In this document: positions 1 through 9,247 of the stretch, piece after piece | Numbering within the stretch: the stretch's first letter is position 1 | Layout: every line of letters starts with the position of its first letter | From: MED-G105 sp050331095 | GTDB taxonomy: Bacteria > Pseudomonadota > Alphaproteobacteria > Caulobacterales > Parvularculaceae | DNA length: 64,000 nucleotides | Assembly: GCA_050331095.1 (NCBI GenBank) | Contig: JBHJHE010000024.1 | Coordinates: 19,002 to 83,001 of the forward strand | Reading direction: 5' to 3' | The notes under the pieces: generated by a model | The model's database searches: none | Told to the model about the DNA's origin: nothing | What the model saw: the letters and a program-made list of their open reading frames with translations, nothing else | Translations under genes and position numbers: made by a program

Positions 1-1
1 G

Positions 2-880
2 CTCGACGACGTCGGGCCGCAGGCGGCGGCTCTCAGCCGGTGGGCGGCGACGCACACGGACGACCCGCTGGCCGCCCCCGCCGACGCGATCTCGCGCCGG
101 GCCGCAGACCGGCTGATGACGAGCGTGCGCCTCGCCGACGGAACCTTTGCGCGCATCACGCCGAAAGACAAAAGCGTGTGGGCGGACGACCTCTTTATGG
201 GCGGGCTCGGCCTTGTCGCCCTGTCGCGGACGCTTGGCGAGCCGGCGCTGCTCGAGGAGGCGGTCAATCAGGTTCTTCTCTTCGACAAGCGGCTGCGCGA
301 CGATGCGTCGGGGCTTTACTGGCACGGCTGGTTCGCCAACGGCGCGTCGGGCGGGCCGTCGTCGAGCAAGTGGGCGCGCGCCAATGGCTGGACCATGATG
401 GCGAAGACGGAGGTGCTCGCCGCGATGCCCCCGGATCACCCGAAGCTGGCGGCGGTTCTTGACGTCTTCCGTCGCCATGCGGAAGCCCTGCGCGCAGTGC
501 AGACAGACGACGGGCGCTGGAGCCAGGTGCTCGCCCGGCCAGACACTTACCTTGAGACGTCAGCGACCGCCATGTTCACCCGCGCCTTCGCGGCGGGCGT
601 CGCCGAGGGCTGGCTCCCGGCGGACGCCTTCGCGCCCGCCGCGCGCCAGGGCTGGGCGGGCCTGACGCGGCAAATCGACGGGGCCGGCGGGGTCGAGGGC
701 ATCGTCCGCGGCACGCCGATTTTCTTCTCCGACGAGGCGTACAATGAACATCAGCCGCGGGCGAACGATCCGCGCGGGCTCGGCGCGATCCTTTACGCGG
801 CGATCGCCATGGACCGGATGGCGGAGGCGCTCGCGCATGGGAGCGGCGCAGCGCCGAGCGAAAAAGGGTTGGGGCAATGA
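2..880 (+). CDS. GH105 unsaturated rhamnogalacturonyl/glucuronyl hydrolase (5' partial)
   Basis: The frame is open from the first bases of the window, so the N-terminus lies upstream. The visible ~292 residues carry family-105/88 signatures of the YteR/YesR type: VWADDLFMG (the aspartate region that starts hydration of the C4-C5 double bond), a KWARANGW segment, an ETSATAMF segment and a C-terminal NDPRGLGAI segment. The family removes the unsaturated uronic acid left at the non-reducing end by polysaccharide lyases. This fits the lyase-like and uronate genes that follow. Its TGA overlaps the ATG of the next gene (ATGA), so the two are co-transcribed and translationally coupled. Localisation cannot be told because the N-terminus is missing. 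Confidence 0.85.
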   Translation, partial: LDDVGPQAAALSRWAATHTDDPLAAPADAISRRAADRLMTSVRLADGTFARITPKDKSVWADDLFMGGLGLVALSRTLGEPALLEEAVNQVLLFDKRLRDDASGLYWHGWFANGASGGPSSSKWARANGWTMMAKTEVLAAMPPDHPKLAAVLDVFRRHAEALRAVQTDDGRWSQVLARPDTYLETSATAMFTRAFAAGVAEGWLPADAFAPAARQGWAGLTRQIDGAGGVEGIVRGTPIFFSDEAYNEHQPRANDPRGLGAILYAAIAMDRMAEALAHGSGAAPSEKGLGQ

Positions 881-3453
881 TCCGTATCGTCTTCGCCGGT
901 CTCCTCGCCGCGCTTGGCGTAGCGCCGGCCGCCGCCGTAAACGTTCCTGAGGCGGCCGCCGTCGGTCGCGTTTTCGATTTTGGCGCGGAGGACCTCGTCG
1001 CGCCGGGGGCCGACGCCGTCGGCGTCGGAACGGGCCCGCAGGGCTTCCATTGGACGACGCCGCCCGAGGCCGTACTCGACCGCGAGGCGCTCGCCCGCAG
1101 CCGCGACGCGCTCACCCGCGACAGCGTCGTCGGAGGGCGTATTGGCGCGGAGATCGACCTGCCGGCGGGCCGCCGGCTCGTCGCGTTTTGGGTCGAGGCG
1201 GGCCGCGAAGACGCAAGCTCGCTTGAGGTCGCCGTCGACGGCGCGCCGATCGACCTCGATTGGCACGCGTTCGATCCGCGGTCCGAACCGCGCGAAGATC
1301 TGCGTGCGGAGTTGCGCCTCGGGATCGCGCCTGTCGAGCTGGAGGACGCGCGCGCCGTCAAGATAGACTGGCGTGCGCGCGGCGACGATTCCGTCAGGCT
1401 CGCCGCGCTCAATATCGTCCCGATGGACGGCGCGCTCCCGGCGAACCTGCGCGCGGGCGTTGCGGCGCTTGGAGACGTCGCGCGCGGCGCGCGCCCTGCG
1501 ATCGCCGCACTGCTCGCCGAAGCGGAAAAGGCGTATGCGAAGGACCAAGCGAACGGCGCGCTCGCCGCGCTTGTCTTTCGCCTGCGCGCGCTCGCCTGGG
1601 CGGATCTCTACTATGAGGGCCTGCGCGGTTGGGAGCGATCGCGCCGCGATACCGGCCTCACCATGTTCGACCGCTATTATCAGTCGGCGATGCTGCTCGA
1701 CGGCCTCCTAGCGGACCCGACGTTTGAGGAGAGCGGCCTCTACGACCGCGCGCTATATATGCGCGCGCGCCTGCAATACTGGCTCTGGCGCGAGCAGGGC
1801 GGCCCCAACGCGCGCGCATCGGCCGAGCGCGACTTCGACGCGCTCGTCGCGCGTGGGATCGAGACGCCACTGATCGCCATGTATCGCGGCGCGCGCATCG
1901 AGGCCGACGATCCGTGCGACGCGCTCGCGGATATGGGCGCGCCGGCCTGGGCCGTTCGCCAGAACGAAATTTTGTGCCGCACCCGGCACATCGCCCACTG
2001 GTGGATCGACGAGCGTCAGGCGCCGAACGGCGAGCTTGGCGGGAAGCTCGGCGACGACGTCGAAATGACCCGCTGGTGGACGATGCCGCTCGTCGCCGGC
2101 GATGCGCGTACGGCGGCCGGCTGGGCGCGCCTCGCCGAGGCGGTATGGTCGAGCGAGAAACTCGTCGACGGCTATTACAAAGCGCCGATCGACGTGGAGC
2201 ACGCCGCCGAACCCCTTTCCGACACGGCTGTGAGTCTTGCGTTTTCCGGCGACGTCGCCGTCCGTGACCGATTGTTTCTGGCGAAGCCTCACTTCACGGA
2301 ACGCTGGACGACGCCGACGGGCGAGGGGCGGCGCCTCTTCCGAGCCGCCTGGTTCGGCGCCTATGAGATCGACGCGCGCCCGCCGCGCGATCGCGACGTG
2401 CCGATGAACGCCCGCGCCGTCAAAGGCCTGCGCTACGCGGCGTTTCTGTCGCGCGATCCGTCCGTGCTCGATCCGCTAACCGAGTGGTCGCGCGCCTGGC
2501 GCGACATCGCCGCGCGCGACGACAAGGGCAAGCCCGCCGGCGTCGTGCCGCCCTCGGTGCGCGCCTCGGACGGCGCCATAAACGGCGACTTGGAGGCGTG
2601 GTGGGATCCGCAGCTTTTCTGGCGCTATTTCGACTGGAAATCGTCAAAGGGCCTCGAGATCTACGATCAGCTCCTTTTCACTGCGATGATGACGGGCGAC
2701 CGGTCTTTCGTCGAACCCATCGAGACGGCGGCGCGGCTCGTCATCGATCTCGCGGCGACCTCCGAAGGCTCGGCGGCGGCGGAGGGGGCGGCGGCGTGGG
2801 CGGCGGCGACCCTCGCGGACAGCGGCGGTTTTTTCGCGATCCTCGAACAATGGCGTCTCCTGACGAACGACCCGGCGTTCGACGAGCTTCTCGCGCGCCG
2901 CGGGGGCGCCTATATCCGCTACCGTCTATCGGGCGACGAGGCGGCGCTCGCCGACGCCGGCGAACCGATCGTCCGTCATCTGCGCGTCAACGAACCGCTG
3001 CTCACGAGCGAGGCCCTGTTCACCGATCGGGTCGACGCGGCGGGGCCTGGCGAAGGCGACAGCTACCGCGACGTCATCGGCATGCTGACCGGCGGCATGA
3101 CGATGGACTCGCCCTATTTCGCCGTCACCTGGGAGGACGCGGCGCCCGGCTTCACCGCGCTCGTCGCTGCGGCTGACGATCGGACGCTGAGCGCGACGCT
3201 GTTCCCCTTCGCCGCGCCTGACGAAACGGCGGCGACGACGCAGGCGACGGCGCGCCTGTGGCGTCTTTCGCCCGGTCGATATCGGATGCGCGTCGCAAAC
3301 GGCGTCGCCGACATGGACTGCGCGTTCGACGTGACTGAGCCCGGCGACCGCGCGCCGGTTCGATTGGCGGTCGGACGGGTGAATGCGCTGGCGATCGCGC
3401 CGGCGACGGCGACGGCTGACGCGCCGCCGCCGTGCGCGCCGGGTCGTCCGTAG
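877..3453 (+). CDS. Large secreted protein of unrecognised family, probably glycan-active
   Basis: This 858-residue protein starts with a Sec-type leader (MIRIVFAGLLAALG, then an Ala-rich stretch ending near AAAV). The first ~180 residues look like a beta-rich carbohydrate-binding-like domain. The middle and C-terminal parts are rich in Trp/Tyr-containing helical segments (ARLQYWLW, IAHWWIDER, DVEMTRWW, DLEAWWDPQLFWRYF), as expected for an (alpha/alpha)n toroid glycosidase or lyase. The last ~150 residues look beta-rich again. I cannot assign a CAZy family. The ATGA overlap with the GH105 gene and the pathway around it argue for a role in depolymerising a uronic-acid polysaccharide outside the cytoplasm. 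It ends 90 bp from the convergent uxuB gene. Confidence 0.6.
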   Translation: MIRIVFAGLLAALGVAPAAAVNVPEAAAVGRVFDFGAEDLVAPGADAVGVGTGPQGFHWTTPPEAVLDREALARSRDALTRDSVVGGRIGAEIDLPAGRRLVAFWVEAGREDASSLEVAVDGAPIDLDWHAFDPRSEPREDLRAELRLGIAPVELEDARAVKIDWRARGDDSVRLAALNIVPMDGALPANLRAGVAALGDVARGARPAIAALLAEAEKAYAKDQANGALAALVFRLRALAWADLYYEGLRGWERSRRDTGLTMFDRYYQSAMLLDGLLADPTFEESGLYDRALYMRARLQYWLWREQGGPNARASAERDFDALVARGIETPLIAMYRGARIEADDPCDALADMGAPAWAVRQNEILCRTRHIAHWWIDERQAPNGELGGKLGDDVEMTRWWTMPLVAGDARTAAGWARLAEAVWSSEKLVDGYYKAPIDVEHAAEPLSDTAVSLAFSGDVAVRDRLFLAKPHFTERWTTPTGEGRRLFRAAWFGAYEIDARPPRDRDVPMNARAVKGLRYAAFLSRDPSVLDPLTEWSRAWRDIAARDDKGKPAGVVPPSVRASDGAINGDLEAWWDPQLFWRYFDWKSSKGLEIYDQLLFTAMMTGDRSFVEPIETAARLVIDLAATSEGSAAAEGAAAWAAATLADSGGFFAILEQWRLLTNDPAFDELLARRGGAYIRYRLSGDEAALADAGEPIVRHLRVNEPLLTSEALFTDRVDAAGPGEGDSYRDVIGMLTGGMTMDSPYFAVTWEDAAPGFTALVAAADDRTLSATLFPFAAPDETAATTQATARLWRLSPGRYRMRVANGVADMDCAFDVTEPGDRAPVRLAVGRVNALAIAPATATADAPPPCAPGRP

Positions 3454-3542
3454 CTTTTCTTTCCTCGCTGCGCGGGGGGCAGAGGTCGCCGGCGTATCGA
3501 ACGCTCACGGCGTCAGTCCTCGGGAACGCGACGCCTCGCAAT

Positions 3543-5015
3543 TCATCGCGCGTCGGCCGCCGCCTGGCGCGCGCCTTTCTCGAACAGCGCGTTTAGTTGC
3601 GTCGATAGGGCCTCGCGGAACGGCGCGGCGGCTGGGAGGTCGTCGCCGAAGACTTCTTTGAGGCCAAGAAAACCGTCGCGTAGGGCGTCGGCGTTGCCGC
3701 CGGCCTTGTCGGCGATCGTCGCAAACCGTTCATGCAACGGATCCAGCACCTCGATCGGAGCGCCGGCCTCGTCGCGGCCGGCGGCGTAGCGCATCCAGGC
3801 GGCGATGGGCAGCGCCAGGCGGTCCACGGACCTGCCGGCGGCGAGGGCGTCGCGCACGGTGTTGAGGAGGCGCTGGGGCAGTTTCTGGCTGCCGTCCATC
3901 GCGATCTGGTGCGTGCGGTGCTGCAGGGCCGCGTTGCGGAAGCGCGCGCGCAGGTCGCGGGCGTAGGCCGGCAGGGGCATGCCCTTCGGCTCGGCGACGC
4001 TTTGCAGAATATCCGTGTCCATCAACGTCTCGACGAAGCCGGAGAGGCCCGGGTCGGCCATGACGTCGTGGACGTATTCGCAGCCCGCGAGATATCCGAG
4101 ATACGCGATCGCCGAGTGCGGGCCGTTCAGCAAGCGGAGCTTCGCCGTCTCGTAGGGGCCAACGGCGTCGACGATCATGGCGCCGCCGGCGTCCCAGGGC
4201 AGGCGGGGGCCGGCGAACCGGTCCTCGATCACCCACTGCATGAACGGTTCGGCCTTGACGTAAGCCTCGTCGCGCACGCCAAGGCGCATCTCCACGGCGG
4301 CGAGGTCGTCGTCCGTCGTTTTCGGGACGATGCGGTCGACCATCGTCTGGGGGAATGCGCCGTCCTCGGCGATCCATTTCGCCAGCGCCGGATCAAGTCG
4401 TTCGGCGTACTGAACGATGGCGGCGCGCACGCGGGCGCCGTTCTCCGGCAGGTTGTCGCAGGAGACGACGGTGAACGGCGGAAGCCCCGCCTCGTGGCGG
4501 GCTTTAAGGGCGTTGTAGAGATAGCCGATCGCCGAACGCGGCGCATCGGGCGCGGCGAGGTCCGCCGCGACGTCGCCCTTATCGGCGATGAGCGCGCCGG
4601 TGGCCGGGTCGAGCCAGTAGCCTTTTTCGGTGATCGTGAGGGTCACCGCCAGCAGGCCGGGGTCGGCGAGGACGGCGGCCGCCGCGGCCGGGTCGCTCGG
4701 CGCGGTGATCATGCCGAGCATGTTGGCGACGACGCGAACGCTCTCCGCCGCGCCGTCGCGGGTCCCAACCGTATAAAGACCGTCCTGCGGGGCGAGGGCG
4801 GTCTCGGCCGCGGCCGAGCGCAGCGAGACGCCGACGACGCCAAGGCGGGCGTCGGCGATTTCGTTCGCCTGTTCGGTGTAGACCGCCTGGTGCGCGCGGT
4901 GGAAGGCGCCGACGCCGATGTGCGCGAGCCGCGGTTTGAGGCGTCGGCGCTCATAGCTTGGTTGGCGGATCTCGTTCGGGAGCTGATCGAGGGTCGCGAG
5001 CGAGAGGCGGGCCAT
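3543..5015 (-). CDS. uxuB: D-fructuronate (mannonate) reductase, mannitol-dehydrogenase superfamily
   Basis: This 490-residue protein has the long-chain mannitol dehydrogenase layout. The N-terminal NAD-binding half holds LAHIGVGAFHRAHQAVY, and the C-terminal half carries the catalytic K-x4-N-x2-H pattern in KLRLLNGPHS (about K292, N297, H300). The family reduces D-fructuronate to D-mannonate with NADH. UxaB-type tagaturonate reductase is related, so galacturonate-branch activity cannot be excluded. It is the last gene of the uxaC-dctPQM-uxuB operon, 13 bp after dctM. In the pathway it follows UxaC and feeds ManD. The length is normal and the start is directly behind dctM. Confidence 0.9.
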   Translation of the reverse strand: MARLSLATLDQLPNEIRQPSYERRRLKPRLAHIGVGAFHRAHQAVYTEQANEIADARLGVVGVSLRSAAAETALAPQDGLYTVGTRDGAAESVRVVANMLGMITAPSDPAAAAAVLADPGLLAVTLTITEKGYWLDPATGALIADKGDVAADLAAPDAPRSAIGYLYNALKARHEAGLPPFTVVSCDNLPENGARVRAAIVQYAERLDPALAKWIAEDGAFPQTMVDRIVPKTTDDDLAAVEMRLGVRDEAYVKAEPFMQWVIEDRFAGPRLPWDAGGAMIVDAVGPYETAKLRLLNGPHSAIAYLGYLAGCEYVHDVMADPGLSGFVETLMDTDILQSVAEPKGMPLPAYARDLRARFRNAALQHRTHQIAMDGSQKLPQRLLNTVRDALAAGRSVDRLALPIAAWMRYAAGRDEAGAPIEVLDPLHERFATIADKAGGNADALRDGFLGLKEVFGDDLPAAAPFREALSTQLNALFEKGARQAAADAR

Positions 5016-5028
5016 AAGCGTTCCAGAC

Positions 5029-6309
5029 CTATCGAAAGAGGCGGGGCAGGCTGAGGGAGATCGCCGGCACGAAAGCTGTCAGCAGCAGCGCGGCGATAAG
5101 CGCGAGATAGAACGGCCAGATGCTGCGCACCGCCTCCTCAACCTTCAGCTTGCCGATGGCCGCGCCGACGAAGAGGACGGAGCCCACGGGGGGCGTCACG
5201 AGCCCGATGCCGAGGGCAAGCATCAAGACGATGCCGAAATGCACCGGGTCGACGCCTGCCGTCTGCGCAACCGGCAGAAAGATCGGCGTCGTGATGATGA
5301 TCAGCGGCGCCATGTCCATGAAGGTGCCGAGGATAAGGAGCACGATGACGATGATGAGGATGATCAGCGTCGGCTCGTCGGTGAGCGAGGTCACGAGCCC
5401 GGCGAGCCCGGCCGGCACTTCCAGAAGCGCGAGCAGCCAGCCGAAGGCGGCGGCCGACCCGATGATCAGCATCACCATCGCCGTCGAGCGCACGGAGCCG
5501 GCGACGGCGAGCCCGAAGCCCGCGCGCCCGAGGCTGCGATATCCGAAGAAGGCGACGAGCACCGTGTAGCCGATGGCGACGGCGGAGCTCTCCGTCGGCG
5601 TGAAGACGCCGGCGAGGATGCCGACGACGATAATGAGCGCGGTCATCAGCCCGGGGATCGCCGCAAACGCCGCGCGCGAGAACGCGGACCATCCGGGAAA
5701 GACGCCTTTCGGATAGCCCCGGCGCACGGCGACGTAGCGCGCCGCGACCATGAGGAAGGCGCCCGCCATCAGACCGGGAACGACCCCGGCGAGAAAAAGG
5801 TCCGCGATCGAGACGCCGACGCCGGACGCCGCGGCGTAGATGATCATGTTATGGGAGGGCGGAATGATCAGCCCAAGGATCGCCGCGGTGCAGGTGACGT
5901 TGACGGCGTAGTCGCGGTCGTAGCCCTTCTCCTCCATCATCGGCACGAGGGCTGAGCCGAGGGCGGAGACGCTGGCGACCGCCGAGCCCGAGACCGCGCC
6001 GAAGAGCATGGAGGCGCCGACGTCGACCTGGCCGAGCCCGCCGCGGGCGCGCCCGAGCGCTGCGTCCGCAAGGCGCACGAGCCGCTCCGCGATGCCGGCG
6101 CGATACATGAGGTCGCCAGCGAAGATGAAGAACGGGATCGCCATCAGGCTGAAGACGTTTATGCCCGAGGCGAGGCGCTGGACGGCGACGATCGGCGCGA
6201 TGTCGAGATAGAGGAACGTCAGCGCCGACGCGGCGAAGAGCGCGAACGCCACCGGCGCGCCCAGAACGAGCAGGAGCGCGAGGGAGCCGAGGAGGATCGT
6301 CAGGGCCAT
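5029..6309 (-). CDS. dctM: TRAP transporter large permease subunit (DctM/SiaM type)
   Basis: This 426-residue, extremely hydrophobic protein has about 12 predicted membrane segments. It contains TRAP large-subunit signatures such as FGAVSGSAVASVSALGS, GLIIPPSHNMIIYA and GIGLVTPPVGSVLFVGAA. The frame stays open further upstream, but the ATG at 6309 overlaps the end of dctQ by 10 bp and begins the expected MALTILLGSLALLLVLG helix, so I use that start. The subunit forms the sodium-driven translocation channel with DctQ and receives substrate from the binding protein encoded two genes upstream. Because it sits between uxaC and uxuB, the substrate is inferred to be a hexuronate. Confidence 0.95.
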   Translation of the reverse strand: MALTILLGSLALLLVLGAPVAFALFAASALTFLYLDIAPIVAVQRLASGINVFSLMAIPFFIFAGDLMYRAGIAERLVRLADAALGRARGGLGQVDVGASMLFGAVSGSAVASVSALGSALVPMMEEKGYDRDYAVNVTCTAAILGLIIPPSHNMIIYAAASGVGVSIADLFLAGVVPGLMAGAFLMVAARYVAVRRGYPKGVFPGWSAFSRAAFAAIPGLMTALIIVVGILAGVFTPTESSAVAIGYTVLVAFFGYRSLGRAGFGLAVAGSVRSTAMVMLIIGSAAAFGWLLALLEVPAGLAGLVTSLTDEPTLIILIIVIVLLILGTFMDMAPLIIITTPIFLPVAQTAGVDPVHFGIVLMLALGIGLVTPPVGSVLFVGAAIGKLKVEEAVRSIWPFYLALIAALLLTAFVPAISLSLPRLFR

Positions 6310-6785
6310 AGCGGCGTCACCTCCCGCCCACGGAGGATCGCCGAGACGTGTTCCAGGGAGAACGCGGCGATGAGAAGCCCCGCGAGCGGGATCGGTATCA
6401 GCGCCGAGCCGCGGGGCAGGTTGAGGGTCGGGATCGCGATAGCCCAGGTGCGGCCGACGATGTCGATCCCCGCAACAAGGAGAAAGACGCCGACGGCTCC
6501 GACCACGAGATGAGTCGCGATCAACAGCGCACGGCGCACGCCGGGCGACGCGCGGTCCTGCAACAGGGTGATCCGGATGTGGAACTGCTCGCGCACGCCC
6601 GCCGCAGAGGCGAGCAGAACGGTCCAGACCATGAGGTAAAGCGCCAGTTGCTCCGACCAGGCCGGGCTTGCGTTGAGAACGTAACGCGCGAAGACCTGCC
6701 AGAGGATAATCGCCGACATTGCGCAAAGGCCGATCCCGGACAGCCAGAGACAGGCGAGCGAGACGCGCCGGGAGAGCTCAGACAT
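6300..6785 (-). CDS. dctQ: TRAP transporter small permease subunit (DctQ type)
   Basis: This 161-residue membrane protein has four hydrophobic segments and typical DctQ sequence around residues 25-60 (WQVFARYVLNASPAWSEQLA). DctQ subunits join the large permease in the inner membrane. The gene overlaps dctP by 8 bp upstream and dctM by 10 bp downstream, so all three subunits come from one tightly coupled transcript. Length and order (P-Q-M) are standard. The substrate is inferred as uronate from the neighbouring uxaC and uxuB genes. Confidence 0.93.
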   Translation of the reverse strand: MSELSRRVSLACLWLSGIGLCAMSAIILWQVFARYVLNASPAWSEQLALYLMVWTVLLASAAGVREQFHIRITLLQDRASPGVRRALLIATHLVVGAVGVFLLVAGIDIVGRTWAIAIPTLNLPRGSALIPIPLAGLLIAAFSLEHVSAILRGREVTPLWP

Positions 6786-7767
6786 CGCGGCCGTCGTCCG
6801 TGGATTGAACGTCTTGAAACAGATTTTGCAGATCCGCGTCGAGGAAGCGCTCGTACACAGGAGCCATCAGGTCCTGGAACGGCTTTTTGTCGTCGAGTTC
6901 GACGACCTCGACGCCGGACGCGACGATGATCTCGCGCGAGGCGGCGACGCGTTCGTCCCAAAGCTTGCGCATAACGGGTACGGACGCGCGCGCTGCGTCG
7001 ACCATCAGCGCCTGATCGGCGTCCGTCAGCTTGCGCCAGCTGCGCGCGTTGATGACGAGGATCTCCGGCGCCATCACGTGTTCGGTACGCGTATAGTGTT
7101 TCGCCACTTCGAAATGGCGCGAGGGCTGGTAGGATGGCCAGTTGTTCTCCGCCCCGTCGATCACGCCCTGCAAAATGCCCTGGTAGACTTCGGAGAAGCT
7201 CATGGGCGTCGCGTCGCCGCCGAGCGCCTCTATCATGGCGACGTAGAGATCTGAGTTCTGAACCCGGAGCTTCATGCCGGCCATGTCGTCGGGCGTGCGC
7301 ACGGGCCGCTTGGCGTTGTAGACGCTGCGAGCGCCGGAGTCGTAATAGCAAAGCCCGACAAGACCGTGGGGGACGAGGGCGTCAAGTATCTTTTGGCCGG
7401 CCGCGCCGTCCGTGACCGCGCGCATGTGGGCGATCGAGCGGAAGGCGAAGGGCAAGGCCGGCACGAAGGTTTCCTTCGCAATCGGATTAAGCGGCGCAAG
7501 GTTGACCCGGTTCATGTCGAGCCCGCCGAAAATCGTGATCTCCAGCGTGTCGCGCTCCGAGCCCAACTGGCCGCCGGCGTAGGTGCGGATATCGAGCCGG
7601 CCGCCCGATTTTTCGCGCAGGATCGCGGCCATGTGGTCGACGGCGCGCACGGTGGGGTAGTCGCCCGCGTGGGTGTCCGCGGAGTACAAAGGCCGTTCGC
7701 CCGCGCGCCCGCACCCGCCGAGGCCGAGCGCGCCCGCGGTCGACAGGACGAAGCGTCGTCGGTGCAT
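6778..7767 (-). CDS. dctP: TRAP transporter periplasmic solute-binding protein (DctP type)
   Basis: About 329 residues with an exported N-terminus: MHRRRFVLSTAGALGLGGCG combines an RRR Tat-like motif with a possible lipobox cysteine. The mature part has DctP signatures. GMKLRVQNSD contains the conserved arginine that binds the substrate carboxylate, and SEVYQGILQGVIDGAENNW is the usual dimer/hinge region. I use the ATG at 7767, because the longer frame begins with a TTG two codons earlier. It follows uxaC by 64 bp and overlaps dctQ. The binding protein delivers an organic acid to DctQM, and its position between uxaC and uxuB suggests glucuronate and/or galacturonate. Confidence 0.93.
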   Translation of the reverse strand: MHRRRFVLSTAGALGLGGCGRAGERPLYSADTHAGDYPTVRAVDHMAAILREKSGGRLDIRTYAGGQLGSERDTLEITIFGGLDMNRVNLAPLNPIAKETFVPALPFAFRSIAHMRAVTDGAAGQKILDALVPHGLVGLCYYDSGARSVYNAKRPVRTPDDMAGMKLRVQNSDLYVAMIEALGGDATPMSFSEVYQGILQGVIDGAENNWPSYQPSRHFEVAKHYTRTEHVMAPEILVINARSWRKLTDADQALMVDAARASVPVMRKLWDERVAASREIIVASGVEVVELDDKKPFQDLMAPVYERFLDADLQNLFQDVQSTDDGRDV

Positions 7768-7831
7768 AGTCAACCTGCATCCTCCCGTGGACGCCCCGGT
7801 CAGAGCGCCGCTTCAGTCGCCGTTTTCGGCG

Positions 7832-9247
7832 TTATAGTTTGTAGGCGTCCTTCGCCAGCCGGTAGGCGAGATCGTGCGCGAGCTCAGCGGCTTCGTCCTC
7901 GTCGAGGCGATGGTCCATCACGAGTTCGGCGAGGAGCGCGCAGTCCATCCGACGCGCGACGTCGTGGCGCGCCGGGATCGACAGAAAGGCGCGCGTGTCG
8001 TCGTTGAAGCCGACGGTGTTGTAGAACCCCGCCGTCTCCGTCGTCTGCTGACGAAAGCGGCGCATGCCCTCGGGGCTGTCGTGGAACCACCAGGGCGGAC
8101 CAAGGCGCAAGGCCGGATAATGCCCGGCGAGGGGCGCGAGCTCGCGCGAATAGCTCGTCTCGTCGAGGGTGAAGAGTATGACCGTCAGCCCGGGCTCGCC
8201 GCCGACGGCGTCGAGGAGCGGTTTCAAGGCGCGCACATAGTCCGTCTCGAGCGGAATGTCCGCGCCTTTGTCTCGTCCGAAGCGCTGGAAAACGAACTGG
8301 TTGTGGTTGCGGAACGAGCCGGGATGGATCTGCATCACGAGTCCGTCGTCGAGGCTCATGCGCGCCATTTCGGTTAGCATCTGGCCGCGGAACGTCTCCG
8401 CGTCCGCCGGGCTCGCCTCGCCCGAAAGAACGCGCCGGAAGAGCGTCTCCGCTTCGGCCTGCGGCAGGTTCGCGGTCGTCGCCGTCGCATGGCCGTGGTC
8501 GGTGGAGGTCGCGCCCATCTCCTTGAAGAAAAGCCGCCGTTTGCGGTGGGCGGCGAGATAACCGTCCCAGGTCTGTGCGTCCTCGTCGGTCAGCTCGCCG
8601 AGGGCGAAGACCGCGTCGCGGAAGCCTTCATAGTCCGGATCGACGACCTGGTCGGGGCGGTAGGCGGTGATCACCCGGCCGGTCCAGTCGCTGTCGCGGA
8701 TCGTCCGGTGATGCTCAAGCCCGTCGAGCGGGCCTTCCGTCGAGGCGATCGCTTCGATGTTGAACCGGTCGAAGAGGGCGCGGGGCCGGAAGGCGTCCGT
8801 CGTCAGCTTCTCGGCGATGGCGTCGTAGTAATCGTCGGCGGTCTCGGCCGTGAGGCGCGTCGTCATGCCGAAGACCTCGGCGAACACCCAGTCGAGCCAC
8901 ATGCGCGACGGCGTTCCGCGAAAGAGATGATACTTCTCCGCGAGAAGACGCCAGATCCGCCGTCCGTCGGTCTCGGTCGGCGAGCCGTCGACGGTCGGCA
9001 CGCCGAGCGCCTCGAGCGGAACGCCCTGGCTGTACAGCATGCGGAAGACGTAATGGTCGGGCGTGATCAGAAGCTGCGCCGGGTCGGGGAAAGGCTCATT
9101 AAGGGCGAACCAGGCCGGGTCGGTGTGACCGTGAGGGCTGATGATCGGCAGGTCGGCCACCGACTTGTAAAGCCGACGCGCGACGGCGCGCGTGGCGTCG
9201 TCAGCCGGGAACAGACGGTCCGGGTGCAGTTTCAGTTCAGACGTCAT
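7832..9247 (-). CDS. uxaC: Uronate isomerase (glucuronate/galacturonate isomerase)
   Basis: This 471-residue protein begins with the UxaC hallmark (LHPDRLFPADD, then LPIISPHGHTDPAW, with a metal-ligand HxH). It holds further conserved segments (DHYVFRMLYSQGV, LVMQIHPGSFRNHN, GFNDDTRAFLSIPARHD). It belongs to the amidohydrolase-like uronate isomerases that interconvert D-glucuronate/D-fructuronate and D-galacturonate/D-tagaturonate in the cytoplasm. It is the first gene of the operon with the TRAP transporter and uxuB. The promoter region upstream holds a FadR-like operator overlapping a candidate -10 box (9462-9495), giving a leader of about 210 nt. Confidence 0.95.
   Translation of the reverse strand: MTSELKLHPDRLFPADDATRAVARRLYKSVADLPIISPHGHTDPAWFALNEPFPDPAQLLITPDHYVFRMLYSQGVPLEALGVPTVDGSPTETDGRRIWRLLAEKYHLFRGTPSRMWLDWVFAEVFGMTTRLTAETADDYYDAIAEKLTTDAFRPRALFDRFNIEAIASTEGPLDGLEHHRTIRDSDWTGRVITAYRPDQVVDPDYEGFRDAVFALGELTDEDAQTWDGYLAAHRKRRLFFKEMGATSTDHGHATATTANLPQAEAETLFRRVLSGEASPADAETFRGQMLTEMARMSLDDGLVMQIHPGSFRNHNQFVFQRFGRDKGADIPLETDYVRALKPLLDAVGGEPGLTVILFTLDETSYSRELAPLAGHYPALRLGPPWWFHDSPEGMRRFRQQTTETAGFYNTVGFNDDTRAFLSIPARHDVARRMDCALLAELVMDHRLDEDEAAELAHDLAYRLAKDAYKL

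Noticed and set aside
3732..5054. 440-codon plus-strand frame opposite uxuB
   Set aside because: Shadow of uxuB; its sequence is GVAHPGG-type low-complexity and it has no ribosome-binding site.
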